Source: Paenibacillus xylanilyticus
GTDB taxonomy: Bacteria > Bacillota > Bacilli > Paenibacillales > Paenibacillaceae
NCBI RefSeq assembly: GCF_009664365.1
Contig: NZ_CP044310.1
Span: forward strand, 4,219,001-4,283,000
Reading direction: 5' to 3'
DNA: 64,000 bases
The notes beneath the pieces were generated by a model. That model saw nothing but the letters and a program-made list of their open reading frames with translations, made no database searches and was not told where the DNA came from. Each line of letters opens with the position of its first letter. Positions within the stretch are counted from its first letter, which is position 1. Below, piece by piece: positions 49,652 through 58,633 of the stretch. The translations under genes and the position numbers were made by a program.

Positions 49652-50083
49652 TTAAACTTCTACAACTTCAACAGTTTCCATTTTGTCGCGACCTTCGAAA
49701 GCATCTACGAACTCCATACCTTTGGTTACTTTACCAAATACGGTATGTTGTCCATCCAGATGCGGCTGTGGCTGGTAGCAGATGTAGAACTGGCTTCCAC
49801 CTGTGTTGCGGCCTGCGTGTGCCATTGCAAGTGTTCCGCGCTCATGTTTGTTAGGATTGATCTCACAGTTGATTGTGTATCCTGGGCCACCTGCACCCGT
49901 TCCGTTAGGGCAACCGCCTTGTGCAACGAAGCCTGGAATTACGCGGTGGAACACAAGACCGTTGTAGAAGCCGGAGTTAGCCAGTTTCTCAAAGTTTGCC
50001 ACTGTGTTTGGAGCTTCTTGATCGAACAGGTCGATTAGAACTTCTCCGCCGTTTGCCATTTTGATTTTCGCTTGTTTCGCCAT
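49652..50083 (-). CDS. ppiB: Peptidyl-prolyl cis-trans isomerase (cyclophilin)
   Basis: 143 residues. The cyclophilin core is intact: [32 protein letters not shown] and [12 protein letters not shown]. It is cytoplasmic (no signal peptide) and speeds proline isomerisation in folding. The ATG at 50083 has AAAGGAG 10 nt upstream; an ATG farther upstream (50134) has none. It lies between lysA and ribD, as in B. subtilis. Confidence 0.95.
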   Translation of the reverse strand: MAKQAKIKMANGGEVLIDLFDQEAPNTVANFEKLANSGFYNGLVFHRVIPGFVAQGGCPNGTGAGGPGYTINCEINPNKHERGTLAMAHAGRNTGGSQFYICYQPQPHLDGQHTVFGKVTKGMEFVDAFEGRDKMETVEVVEV

Positions 50084-50236
50084 ATGTAAATGACTCCTTT
50101 CGTATTGACCATCGTTAGTGGTGCCATTCTGCATGACCCTGGGCCAAGCTCTATAGCACTTTTCTTAGTGTACACCGAAATGAGTCCAACCGCAAAATAA
50201 ACCTCAATTTTTTTCTGCAATGTTGGGTTTAAAGGC

Positions 50237-50276
50237 AAAAAAAAGACAAAAAGGAATGTTCCTTTTTGTCTTTTTT
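50237..50276. terminator. Terminator of lysA
   Basis: AAAAGACAAAAAGGAA-TG-TTCCTTTTTGTCTTTT is a perfect inverted repeat ending in a T run. Confidence 0.85.
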
Positions 50277-50297
50277 ACTATTTCGTATTTCTTAACA

Positions 50298-51629
50298 TTA
50301 ACGGGTTACAGGCTGTTTAGCGATACGCTCAGGCACGAGGTCATTCTGAATGATGTCCTGATACGTTTCACGACGTACAACCACATCACCTTGGCCGTCT
50401 TTGACAAACACAACTGCCGGACGACGAATCCGATTATAGTTGCTAGCCATGGAGTAGTTGTACGCACCTGTGCAGGCAACGGCAAGCAAATCACCGCTCT
50501 GAACTTTAGGCAGGTCCAGATCCCAGATCAACATGTCGCCGCTCTCGCAGCATTTACCGGCAATCGATACGGTCTCTTGAGCCGACTCATTTGCACGGTT
50601 GGCAAGTACAGCTTCATATTTGGATTCATACAGCGCCGGACGCGGGTTGTCCGTCATGCCGCCATCCACTGCGACATATTTGCGTACACCAGGGATGTCT
50701 TTGCTCGTACCAACGGTATACAGCGTTGTACCTGCTTCACCAACGATACTGCGGCCTGGTTCAACCCAGATTTCCGGAACGTCATATCCAATTTGGGCAA
50801 AGTGATTTTTGACAGCATCTGTGATGGCTTTAACGTATTGTGCGACTTCAAGTGGAGTATCCCCTTCTGTATAGCGGATACCGAATCCACCGCCCAGGTT
50901 AACCACTTTGAACGCTACGTTGATACGCTCATATACGCTTGCAGCGAATTCAGCTACACGTTGAATCGCCATTTGGAAGCCTTCCACCTCAAAGATTTGA
51001 GAACCGATGTGGGAGTGAACACCCAGCAATACGAGGTTGGACTGTTTGGAAGCCAGCTCAATCGCTTCAAATGCTGTTCCGTTACCGATATCAAATCCGA
51101 ATTTTGAATCTGTTTGACCAGTGGAGATATATTCATGCGTATGCGCTTCAACACCAGGCGTCACGCGAAGCAGGATGTTCACTTGACGATTTTTCTCTGC
51201 AGCTACAGCCTGCAGCAAGTGCAATTCGTTGAAGTTATCCACAACGAAGCAGCCGATCTCGGCATCAAGTGCCATTTCAATCTCTTCCAATGTTTTGTTA
51301 TTGCCGTGGAAATGAATGCGTTCAGCAGGGAATCCTGCTTGCAGTGCTGTAAACAGTTCACCGTCCGAAACCACATCCAGGGAGAGCCCTTCTTCCGCAG
51401 CGAGAGCACACATCGCCATAACGCAAAAAGCTTTGCTTGCATATGCAACTTGGAAACCAAGTCCAGAAGCACGGAATGCATCCATGTATTCTCTGCAGCG
51501 ATCGCGAACCAATTGCTCGTCCACAACATACAGTGGTGTTCCAAATTGTTCTTTCAAGTCCGTTGCATCTACTCCGCCAATTTCCAGATGGCCTTGAGCA
51601 TTTATTTTACTTGTACCATGTAAATACAT
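50298..51629 (-). CDS. lysA: Diaminopimelate decarboxylase
   Basis: 443 residues. PLP-dependent decarboxylation of meso-diaminopimelate gives L-lysine. Visible are the PLP lysine in VAYASKAFC, HFHGNNK, the glycine-rich VNLGGGFGI, EPGRSIVGEAG and the CESGDML segment with the catalytic Cys. The ATG at 51629 has GAGGAA 8 nt upstream. It follows the spoVA genes, as in B. subtilis. Confidence 0.97.
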   Translation of the reverse strand: MYLHGTSKINAQGHLEIGGVDATDLKEQFGTPLYVVDEQLVRDRCREYMDAFRASGLGFQVAYASKAFCVMAMCALAAEEGLSLDVVSDGELFTALQAGFPAERIHFHGNNKTLEEIEMALDAEIGCFVVDNFNELHLLQAVAAEKNRQVNILLRVTPGVEAHTHEYISTGQTDSKFGFDIGNGTAFEAIELASKQSNLVLLGVHSHIGSQIFEVEGFQMAIQRVAEFAASVYERINVAFKVVNLGGGFGIRYTEGDTPLEVAQYVKAITDAVKNHFAQIGYDVPEIWVEPGRSIVGEAGTTLYTVGTSKDIPGVRKYVAVDGGMTDNPRPALYESKYEAVLANRANESAQETVSIAGKCCESGDMLIWDLDLPKVQSGDLLAVACTGAYNYSMASNYNRIRRPAVVFVKDGQGDVVVRRETYQDIIQNDLVPERIAKQPVTR

Positions 51630-51650
51630 AATCAGCATTCCTCACTTTTT

Positions 51651-51698
51651 ATATACTGGAACAGCTTCTTCTATTCCAATGATTTTACACCAGTATAT
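51651..51698. repeat. Inverted repeat upstream of lysA, 9-bp arms
   Basis: ATATACTGG (51651-51659) and CCAGTATAT (51690-51698) are perfect complements 30 bp apart, ending just before the lysA ribosome site. It could be an operator or mRNA hairpin; no T run. Confidence 0.5.
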
Positions 51699-51735
51699 CA
51701 AATTCGTCAGCGAGAAGAATGGATTTTTAGGCAGA

Positions 51736-53403
51736 TCATTTGTGTTTTTTACTTTTTCGCTTTTCACCATCCGGATCGTCGGACATTTTGGTGTTATCTC
51801 TTGTTTTGTTAAATGATGGACGTTTCTTACTTTCAAGCAGAGGCATACGGAACAGGAAGTTTCCCAGGGCCTTTGCATTAAACGGTATAAACGGCCATAA
51901 GTAAGAGGAATTATAGGACCGATGTATGGTCAGCGCTATAATGAGTAAAGTTGTACCCACGACAAACCCCGGCACCTTGAACATGGCAACAGCAATCAGC
52001 AGGACCAGCCTCACCAGCCGATTCGCAAGCCCCAGCTCATAGCTTGGTGTCGCAAACATACCGATGGCAGCAATAGCCATGTACAGAACGACCTCATTGA
52101 CAAAATATCCTGTTTTTACAGCGATGTCCCCGACCAATATGGCTGCAATCAAGCCCATTGCCGATGCAAGAGGTGTAGGGGTATGAACTGCCGCCATACG
52201 CAGCAAGTCGACCCCAAGTTCAATCAGAAGGAACTGCAAAATAATCGGGAGCTTCACATTCTCTTGGGGACCAATAAAATCCAGCCCCATCGGTTTGAGC
52301 GCAGGATCAATCACCATCAGCATCCATAGCGGCAGCAAAAACAACGAGATTAATATGCCGGCAAAGCGGACCCAACGCAAGTAAGTTCCCATAAACGCAG
52401 TCTGTCTGTTCTCTTCTGCATGCTCACACAGATCGAAGAAGGTTGTAGGCAAAATCATGACACTTGGCGATGTATCAACGAATACGACGACTCTTCCTTC
52501 AAGCAGGTGCGATGCTGTCACATCGGGCCTCTCCGAGTAGCGTACCAGAGGGAATGGGTTCCATCCCTTATTGATAATCGCTTCCTCCAGCTGTTTATCT
52601 GCTGCCGGTATGCCATCGACATCTACCCGTTTGATTTTTTCGCGGACCGAATCCACCTGCACTTTATCGACGATATCGTCGATGTACACTACGCAAACAT
52701 CGGTTTGTGTTCTTCGGCCCACCTGCATGATCTCGAACTTCAATCCAGGGTCGCGAATTCTGCGTCTTACCAATGTCACGTTGGTCAGCAGTGTTTCGGT
52801 AAAGCCATCCCTTGACCCACGGACTACGCGTTCGAGAGAAGGCTCTTCGGGTGATCGTACCGGATAACTCCGTGTATCCATCACTAATACGGAGCGGTCC
52901 CCTTCAACAAACAAAGCACTCATCCCCGTAAGAACCTTGTTGATGACAGCACTCATTTTATCGACTTTCTCAACCTGGATATGTGGAATGTAGCAATCGA
53001 AATACGACTTAAGCGCATGGCCTGATATTTGATCAGGGGTAAGATAGGTCAGTCTTTTCAACACTTCCAGCAAAATTTCGTCCTTTGCAAATCCCGTCAG
53101 CATCAATAATCCGACATTTTTGCCTCCCAGGACCATCTCTCTCATATTCACATCAAAGGACTCCCCGAGACCCAAAACCTGCTTCAATGTATACTTGTTC
53201 TCACTCATGCGAGCGGAGATATCATCCCTGTCCTGCCAGTACTGTACCGATTCTTCAACACTATCGGACATCTCATCCTGCTTCTTTTTTTCGTATGCCC
53301 TGCGCTCCTCTTCCTTTTGAATCTCATAAGGACTCTTATGCATCAGCTCTTCGGGTACTCCCTCACCTGAACCCTGTCCAGCATTATCAGATCTCACATC
53401 CAT
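51736..53403 (-). CDS. spoVAF: Stage V sporulation protein AF (GerA-family)
   Basis: 555 residues. A charged N-terminal extension precedes a GerA/SpoVAF domain with 4-5 membrane helices (about 345-480) and a basic tail (EKRKSKKHK). The family motif PTPLASAMGLIAAIL is present. In B. subtilis it is the last gene of the spoVA operon and works with FigP/germinant receptors to amplify germination ion release. The ATG at 53403 has GGAGGAAAG upstream. Confidence 0.92.
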   Translation of the reverse strand: MDVRSDNAGQGSGEGVPEELMHKSPYEIQKEEERRAYEKKKQDEMSDSVEESVQYWQDRDDISARMSENKYTLKQVLGLGESFDVNMREMVLGGKNVGLLMLTGFAKDEILLEVLKRLTYLTPDQISGHALKSYFDCYIPHIQVEKVDKMSAVINKVLTGMSALFVEGDRSVLVMDTRSYPVRSPEEPSLERVVRGSRDGFTETLLTNVTLVRRRIRDPGLKFEIMQVGRRTQTDVCVVYIDDIVDKVQVDSVREKIKRVDVDGIPAADKQLEEAIINKGWNPFPLVRYSERPDVTASHLLEGRVVVFVDTSPSVMILPTTFFDLCEHAEENRQTAFMGTYLRWVRFAGILISLFLLPLWMLMVIDPALKPMGLDFIGPQENVKLPIILQFLLIELGVDLLRMAAVHTPTPLASAMGLIAAILVGDIAVKTGYFVNEVVLYMAIAAIGMFATPSYELGLANRLVRLVLLIAVAMFKVPGFVVGTTLLIIALTIHRSYNSSYLWPFIPFNAKALGNFLFRMPLLESKKRPSFNKTRDNTKMSDDPDGEKRKSKKHK

Positions 53404-53429
53404 TTTCTTTCCTCCTTCGATTCCTTGGC

Positions 53430-53852
53430 CTAACGCTGGTATACAAAAAAGTCAAATAAGGAACCTGTCATTTTGCCCAAAATCATGGCCAGCAGCAGTC
53501 CAAACAAATACGATTTCATGCCCAGACGTTTAGCAAGTACTGGCAGCACATTCAATACCTCGGTCAGTGCCGCGGCAAGCAAGCCGATAAACACACCGCA
53601 AAAGCACCCAATAATCGGACTCAGGATCAGTATCCCATGTACCTTCCAATGCCAGAAATCCGCGATGGTTCCGACGAGCGACCCTCCGATCAGTGCCCCT
53701 TCATACCAATGCGTTTTGTCATAAGAACGGGTCAGCTGTGCCAATCTGGGGATCATATCAAGCACGAGAATGAGGGCGATCACACCACTACCTACGGCAA
53801 CTCCTCCCGCAATTCCAAGTACAATACTGATCGCACCATTAAGAACGCTCAT
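53430..53852 (-). CDS. spoVAB: Stage V sporulation protein AB
   Basis: About 140 residues with four membrane helices and SpoVAB motifs (GIAGGVAVGSG, PIIGCFCGVFIG). SpoVA proteins take up dipicolinic acid in sporulation and release it in germination. The start is ATG at 53852 (10 nt after GGGGAG) or 53858. It overlaps spoVAA by about 14 bp. spoVAC, AD and AE do not follow it. Confidence 0.9.
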   Translation of the reverse strand: MSVLNGAISIVLGIAGGVAVGSGVIALILVLDMIPRLAQLTRSYDKTHWYEGALIGGSLVGTIADFWHWKVHGILILSPIIGCFCGVFIGLLAAALTEVLNVLPVLAKRLGMKSYLFGLLLAMILGKMTGSLFDFFVYQR

Positions 53853-54495
53853 CGGCATTCATCTCCCCGCGTTCCTGCTCATGCATTCGTTCGGTTTCTT
53901 CAATGACCACAAACTTGTCTACATTTTGCTGATATAAAAACATTTCCACTTCAAGCGGAGTAGGTTCTTCATTCCACTTTTTCTTGAATAAATGATTAAA
54001 GAATACAGCCATACCAAACCCGATTCCGATGGAGTATGCCACCTGAAACAGATAAGGATGCTCGTCCCGGCGACCCGTTATCATTTCCACGATTCGAATT
54101 TGAACTTCCTGCATGTTCACATCTGCATGGAAATTCATGATGGTCAGGGCCGATCCAAAGAACAACAGCAGCCAGACCAGGATGAATAGAGATTTGGAAG
54201 GTTTGCCCGTTCCCGCAACGACCTCAACCAGCGTATGCCCCGAACCAATAAGTTCGACGGTCACTTCCGGCAGCATGCGCCGTATCTGCGGGATGATCTG
54301 CAAGATGTCAATCAGGATCAGATTGCCGTCCTCCGGTCCCGGGCGCAGCAGTTCAAGCTCAAGCAGCCTTCGTTCCCCATCTTCCGGAGAGGTTAACACA
54401 TGAGCGATATCACCAAGCTTGACGCCTCTGCCCCTCTGGATGCGGATACGGCTGCGCAGACGAATGTAGACCGTTGGAGTGGGTGTCAGAGACAT
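53839..54495 (-). CDS. spoVAA: Stage V sporulation protein AA
   Basis: 218 residues: a soluble N-terminal domain (VYIRLRSRIRI, VKLGDIAHVL) followed by two membrane helices (about 125-143 and 175-192). It matches SpoVAA, the first gene of the spoVA operon. The ATG at 54495 has AGGAGTG 6 nt upstream, and a sigma-G-like promoter lies about 30 bp before it. Confidence 0.9.
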   Translation of the reverse strand: MSLTPTPTVYIRLRSRIRIQRGRGVKLGDIAHVLTSPEDGERRLLELELLRPGPEDGNLILIDILQIIPQIRRMLPEVTVELIGSGHTLVEVVAGTGKPSKSLFILVWLLLFFGSALTIMNFHADVNMQEVQIRIVEMITGRRDEHPYLFQVAYSIGIGFGMAVFFNHLFKKKWNEEPTPLEVEMFLYQQNVDKFVVIEETERMHEQERGEMNADERS

Positions 54496-54526
54496 CCGAA
54501 ACACTCCTTTACTGCGTAATTTAGGT

Positions 54527-54557
54527 TAGTATTTGAAGAATGTGCAAATTTATTACA
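54527..54557 (-). promoter_or_regulatory. Sigma-G-like promoter of spoVAA operon
   Basis: On the minus strand: TGTAATA (GTAATA at 54551-54556), 17-bp spacer, AATACTA (54527-54533), 6 of 7 matches to CATACTA. spoVA is a sigma-G operon in B. subtilis. Confidence 0.5.
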
Positions 54558-54885
54558 TTCGGGTTGGAAAAAAGGTTCGGGTACTCAGACGCTCCGGGAT
54601 GGATCGGTCACTGGCCGCTGTTCTTCGAATGTTAAAGATTAGTACTTACACGCGGACACTTCGGCGGCAGACCAACCTTCCGATCGCTGTTGACTCCAAA
54701 TTTCCCTAATTAAATTCTCTGTTGTAGAAATTCGGAGTCAAAGGCGATCGCTTCGCTTCTTCAGGTTTATTCTGCCGCCTGCGTTGCTAGTGTAAGTATG
54801 AAGTAAACCTCCTGCGCTTCGCTCCTTTGACCGATTCCATCCCTCCGCTGCACATGTCCCCGCTTTCCAAAAAAATTCAATAAAT
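54548..54885. repeat. 338-bp imperfect palindrome (possible miniature mobile element)
   Basis: Nested arms share one centre near 54720: ATTTATT / AATAAAT (54548, 54879), GGGATGGATCGGTCA / TGACCGATTCCATCC (54595, 54829), TACTTACAC / GTGTAAGTA (54643, 54790), GGCGGCAGA / TCTGCCGCC (54663, 54771), CGATCGC / GCGATCG (54681, 54744), GACTCC / GGAGTC (54692, 54734), AATTTC / GAAATT. No ORF inside. Such long hairpins in intergenic DNA are typical of non-autonomous repeat elements. Confidence 0.8.
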
Positions 54886-54933
54886 ATCCTGGGAAGTGAT
54901 AGAAGGAAGGTGCACAAACATCCTTTTCCACAA

Positions 54934-54955
54934 CAAAAAAGCCGCCATGTGGCGA
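54934..54955 (-). terminator. Terminator of the AraC-family gene
   Basis: CGCC-ACAT-GGCG stem followed by C and six T on the minus strand, 30 bp past the stop. Confidence 0.6.
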
Positions 54956-54984
54956 TTAGACTGGATAACCTGGCAGAAAAACAC

Positions 54985-55896
54985 TTAATTGTTTCGTTCC
55001 TCTTGCTTCTTCTCGGCCAGCTCTCTTTTGTATCGTAAAGGCGTCTTTTTCATACTTTTCCGAAACTGATTAATGTAATAGCTCGTGCTGTTAAAACCGA
55101 CCTCATACGCGATTTCGGTGATGGTTCGGCCCGAGAACCGCAGAAGTTCAATGCTTTTTTGGATCCGGTAATCCATAACATATTGCATGGGTGTAGTTCG
55201 CAGGATTTGCTTAAAATAGCGACATGTCTCCGATCGGCTTAACTGTCCAGTCCTTGCAATATCCTCCAACCTGACCGGGTCGGCATAATTTAGATGAATC
55301 CACTGCAGCATATCCTTCATTCTTCTGCTCCTGGTCATCTCGGATGCATCATACTCTAACGCATAACCGTTCTTAATCAAAAGTGTCCACATATCCAGCA
55401 GCGCTGAAGCCACTTTCAATTCGTAATAAGGGGTTTGACATACAAGCTCCGTTCTAATTAACCTGATGACCTCCAAAATCTGTGCTCCCCAGGCAATGCC
55501 CCCATCTATATAGAGAAAAGGCAAATTGGTAGCCGTTATATAGGGGTGAACATACTTTACGTACAGATCTGAAGGCGCAGCAAGTTGGGGCGTCAAATTC
55601 AGACATAGATAAATGCAGTTACTATTCCCTCCATGATCTTCGGCCATATGCATGGCTCCACTGTTAATAAAAATGCCGTTACCTTGGGTTACACTAATTT
55701 TCTGGTCATTGATATGGAACAACGCTGTACCCTGGAGAACCGCAACAAACTGCAATTCATCATGCCAGTGAAGGGGGATGTGTCCATGTATGTTATTCAC
55801 AATGGTTGTTTCATAGCAGGCAACAGGTAAAGTATCGGTCCGATGCTTCGTCATTTCCTTCAAATTATGATCAATGATAAATTCTGTCTTTTGCAT
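54985..55896 (-). CDS. AraC-family transcriptional regulator
   Basis: 303 residues. An N-terminal cupin sensor domain (PLHWHDELQFVAVLQG, GNGIFINSGAMHM) is followed by a C-terminal AraC double helix-turn-helix (LEDIARTGQLSRSETCRYFKQIL and ITEIAYEVGFNSTSYYINQFRK). It likely senses a small ligand and activates the divergent EamA transporter gene 109 bp away. The start is uncertain (ATG at 55896 or 55905). The pair interrupts the sigF-spoVAA order of B. subtilis. Confidence 0.9.
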   Translation of the reverse strand: MQKTEFIIDHNLKEMTKHRTDTLPVACYETTIVNNIHGHIPLHWHDELQFVAVLQGTALFHINDQKISVTQGNGIFINSGAMHMAEDHGGNSNCIYLCLNLTPQLAAPSDLYVKYVHPYITATNLPFLYIDGGIAWGAQILEVIRLIRTELVCQTPYYELKVASALLDMWTLLIKNGYALEYDASEMTRSRRMKDMLQWIHLNYADPVRLEDIARTGQLSRSETCRYFKQILRTTPMQYVMDYRIQKSIELLRFSGRTITEIAYEVGFNSTSYYINQFRKSMKKTPLRYKRELAEKKQEERNN

Positions 55897-56005
55897 AAGC
55901 CTCATCTCAATATATTTATATTTTTACGTGTGATATTGATATTAATATATCCCATTTCTCCTTAATATAGCACTATTCTTATATTTAAAGGTGAGGCGAT
56001 CAAGA

Positions 56006-56953
56006 GTGACAACATCTGCAAGTTCCAAGATATCGGGTATCCTCCTTGTTCTAACAGGAGCCATCTGCTGGGGAATCGGAGGAACCGTATCGCAAAAATT
56101 GTTTCAACTGGATGGTATTGAAGTCAATTGGTATGTAACCGTTCGATTGCTAAGCGCAGGTATTCTGCTTCTGGTTATTCAATCTTTTACAAACGGCAGA
56201 TCACAGATTATTGATGTATGGAGAAATAAAAAGACAGCTGTACAACTAATCCTATTTGGATTAGCAGGTATGCTCGCTGTACAGTATACGTATATGGCTT
56301 CCATTAAACACGGTAACTCCGCGGTTGCCACTCTCCTTCAGTACCTTTCCCCCATCATGATCATGATCTACATCGCACTGCGGAAGCAGGCTGTACTCAC
56401 GCGCAAGGACCTTGCATGCGGCATCCTCGCACTTCTGGGCTGTTTTTTACTGCTGACTAATGGCTCGGTTACACAGTTATCTGTCTCCTGGCTTGCCGTC
56501 ATATGGGGATTATTATCCGGGGTAGCCGCTGCATTCTATACCCTTTATGCTGTACAGCTGATTAAGAAATTCGATTCACTTGTTATCGTTGGCTGGGCCA
56601 TGATTATTGGTGGCCTGGGACTTAGCTTGATCCACCCGCCATGGAAAGCGGACTTTGCCAGCATCTCGACTGAAACATACGGGTACTTAATATTTACGAT
56701 AATCTTCGGGACGATGATTGCTTTTTGTTTCTACATTGCGAGTTTAAAAAGCCTTACACCCAAGGAGACCAGCCTGCTTGGAAGTGCCGAACCTCTGGCT
56801 GCTGTTGGTACAACCGTCGTATGGCTCCATGAACCCTTTGGTTTCTATCAATGGCTGGGTACTGCCTGTATTATCGGGTTGATTCTGGTCATGCAATTCA
56901 ATCGCTCAGGATCATCTAAACGGTTGAACGACAAACAACCTCAATCGCGTTAG
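56006..56953 (+). CDS. EamA/DMT-superfamily transporter
   Basis: 315 residues with ten predicted membrane helices in two EamA repeats (for example [14 protein letters not shown] and [20 protein letters not shown], the latter typical of the second repeat). It would export or exchange a small metabolite. The GTG at 56006 is chosen because AAAGGTGAGG lies 9 nt upstream; an earlier GTG at 55991 overlaps that site. It is divergent from the AraC regulator gene. Confidence 0.88.
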   Translation: MTTSASSKISGILLVLTGAICWGIGGTVSQKLFQLDGIEVNWYVTVRLLSAGILLLVIQSFTNGRSQIIDVWRNKKTAVQLILFGLAGMLAVQYTYMASIKHGNSAVATLLQYLSPIMIMIYIALRKQAVLTRKDLACGILALLGCFLLLTNGSVTQLSVSWLAVIWGLLSGVAAAFYTLYAVQLIKKFDSLVIVGWAMIIGGLGLSLIHPPWKADFASISTETYGYLIFTIIFGTMIAFCFYIASLKSLTPKETSLLGSAEPLAAVGTTVVWLHEPFGFYQWLGTACIIGLILVMQFNRSGSSKRLNDKQPQSR

Positions 56954-56982
56954 GCGCGCGATTAAAGGTTGTTAGTTGTCGT
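56928..56982. terminator. Hairpin at the end of the EamA gene
   Basis: ACGACAAACAACCTCAATCGCG pairs almost fully with CGCGATTAAAGGTTGTTAGTTGTCGT across a short loop, including the last 26 bp of the gene. There is no strong T run; it may terminate both the EamA and sigF transcripts. Confidence 0.5.
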
Positions 56983-57026
56983 ATATTGGCGATTCAGCAC
57001 CTGTGTTGGAGTCCGTACTCCACCAT

Positions 57027-57782
57027 CTACTGCGCGATCTGATCGCGAATCGATTGAAGTATCTTTTTCTCCAGCCGGGAAACCTGAACCTGAGAAATCC
57101 CCAGCCTCGTCGCGACCTCCGACTGCGTCTGATCCCTGTAATACCGTAGATAAACGATCAGTCGTTCCCGCTCACTAAGGCCTCCGATCGCTTCATTGAG
57201 CGCCAGCTTATCAAACCAGCGTTCCTGAGATTCGTCGGCAATCTGGTCCATCAATGTAATTGGATCCCCGTCGTTCTCAAACACGGTCTCATGAATAGAC
57301 GTCGGCGGTTTGTTCGCTTCCTGGGCAAAAACAACCTCCTCCGGGGTCACCCCCAGCTGTTCAGCCACTTCCTTGATCGTTGGCAGACGGTCAAGGTGTT
57401 TGGACAGCTCGTCCCTTTTTTTGCGGACTTTATTCGCCATTTCCTTCAGGGAACGACTCACCTTGAGGGTCCCGTCATCCCGCAGGAAACGTTGAATTTC
57501 TCCGATGATCATCGGTACCGCATAGGTAGAGAACTTCACATCATAACTAAGGTCGAATTTGTCCACCGATTTGAGCAGGCCGATACAACCAATCTGGAAC
57601 AGATCCTCCGGTTCATATCCCCTGTTCATAAAACGCTGAACGACAGACCAGACGAGTCTGATGTTGCAGTTCACCAGCGTATCCCGTGCGACATGGTCAC
57701 CCGACTGACTGAGCGCAATCAGCCGTTTGACCTCGGCATCGTCCAAATAGGTCTGTGAAGACTGTTTCACTTCAGCATCCAT
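57027..57782 (-). CDS. sigF: RNA polymerase sigma-F factor
   Basis: 251 residues with sigma-70 regions 2 (EDLFQIGCIGLLKSVDKFD), 3 and 4 (TQSEVATRLGISQVQVSRLEKKIL). It is the first forespore-specific sigma factor, held inactive by SpoIIAB. It is the last gene of the spoIIA operon, 11 bp after spoIIAB. Confidence 0.97.
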   Translation of the reverse strand: MDAEVKQSSQTYLDDAEVKRLIALSQSGDHVARDTLVNCNIRLVWSVVQRFMNRGYEPEDLFQIGCIGLLKSVDKFDLSYDVKFSTYAVPMIIGEIQRFLRDDGTLKVSRSLKEMANKVRKKRDELSKHLDRLPTIKEVAEQLGVTPEEVVFAQEANKPPTSIHETVFENDGDPITLMDQIADESQERWFDKLALNEAIGGLSERERLIVYLRYYRDQTQSEVATRLGISQVQVSRLEKKILQSIRDQIAQ

Positions 57783-57793
57783 TAGACCAACCC

Positions 57794-58249
57794 CTAATTA
57801 TACATTGCTTTCTTGGATTCAATCCTCTTCTTCATCTTGATGGAGGTGCCTCTGCCGGGCTCACTGCTGACTTCGAATTCATCCATGAAGTTTTCCATAA
57901 TGGTGAAGCCCATGCCCGACCGCTCAAGTTCGGGTTTGGATGTATATAGCGGCTGCTTGGCCAGTTCCAGGTCTTCGATTCCTTCTCCGCGATCTTCCAC
58001 AATAATTGTAATCATGTCTTCGCGAATTTGCGCCTGAATGGACACGACACCCTCGGGATTGTTGTTATACCCGTGGATGATACTGTTCGTCACCGCTTCC
58101 GAGACAACCGTCTTCAGATCGCTGAGCTCGTCCATTGTGGGATCAAGCTGAGAGATGAACGCAGCGACAGTCACCCTTGCGAACGATTCGTTCTCCGACT
58201 TGGCCGCAAATTGCAGATTCATGAAATTTGTTCCCGTACCTTCACTCAT
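57794..58249 (-). CDS. spoIIAB: Anti-sigma F factor / kinase SpoIIAB
   Basis: 151 residues: a GHKL ATPase with N-box [20 protein letters not shown] and GMGFTIME. It binds sigma-F and phosphorylates SpoIIAA. The ATG at 58249 overlaps the spoIIAA stop (ATGA) with GAGGTC upstream. An ATG nine codons later (MNLQF) is possible. Confidence 0.97.
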   Translation of the reverse strand: MSEGTGTNFMNLQFAAKSENESFARVTVAAFISQLDPTMDELSDLKTVVSEAVTNSIIHGYNNNPEGVVSIQAQIREDMITIIVEDRGEGIEDLELAKQPLYTSKPELERSGMGFTIMENFMDEFEVSSEPGRGTSIKMKKRIESKKAMYN

Positions 58250-58599
58250 GAGACGACCTCCAGACCCGAGAGAGCTGTTCCCTCATTTTCGTAAATCGGC
58301 ATGATCTTGAACAAGCCCGACATTTCCAGCAAACGATAGACCGGCGGATTAACATCACATACAACCATCTTGCCGCCTTTATTTTTAATGAGTTTGTATC
58401 TGCCCAAAATGACACCCAGACCCGAACTGTCCATGAATTGAAGATCTTTCAGGCTAAGCACCAGATGTTCACACTGTCTGCGTTGGATGGCCTCATCCAT
58501 TTGCATTCGAACCATATCGGCTGTATGGTGATCCAGCTCCCCGGATAATCGCACAATCAGAATCCCACGGTGATGTTCCATTTCCACATGCAAGTTCAC
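58246..58599 (-). CDS. spoIIAA: Anti-sigma F factor antagonist SpoIIAA
   Basis: 117 residues of the STAS fold with the phosphorylatable Ser in [17 protein letters not shown]. Unphosphorylated SpoIIAA frees sigma-F from SpoIIAB in the forespore. The GTG at 58599 has GGGAGGAGAG upstream. First gene after the sigma-H promoter. Confidence 0.96.
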   Translation of the reverse strand: MNLHVEMEHHRGILIVRLSGELDHHTADMVRMQMDEAIQRRQCEHLVLSLKDLQFMDSSGLGVILGRYKLIKNKGGKMVVCDVNPPVYRLLEMSGLFKIMPIYENEGTALSGLEVVS

Positions 58600-58633
58600 G
58601 TTTGCTCACTCTCCTCCCAGTCTTGAACAAGGA

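Larger units (their letters stand above)
54496..54984. other. Gene-free region with spoVAA promoter, long palindrome and AraC gene terminator
   Basis: 489 bp with no credible ORF. In order it holds the spoVAA promoter (54527-54557), a 338-bp imperfect palindrome (54548-54885), and the short terminator of the AraC gene (54934-54955). Confidence 0.8.

Noticed and set aside
51641-51735. Lysine riboswitch before lysA
   Set aside because: The gap is only about 106 bp and lacks the conserved L-box blocks; only a simple inverted repeat is present.
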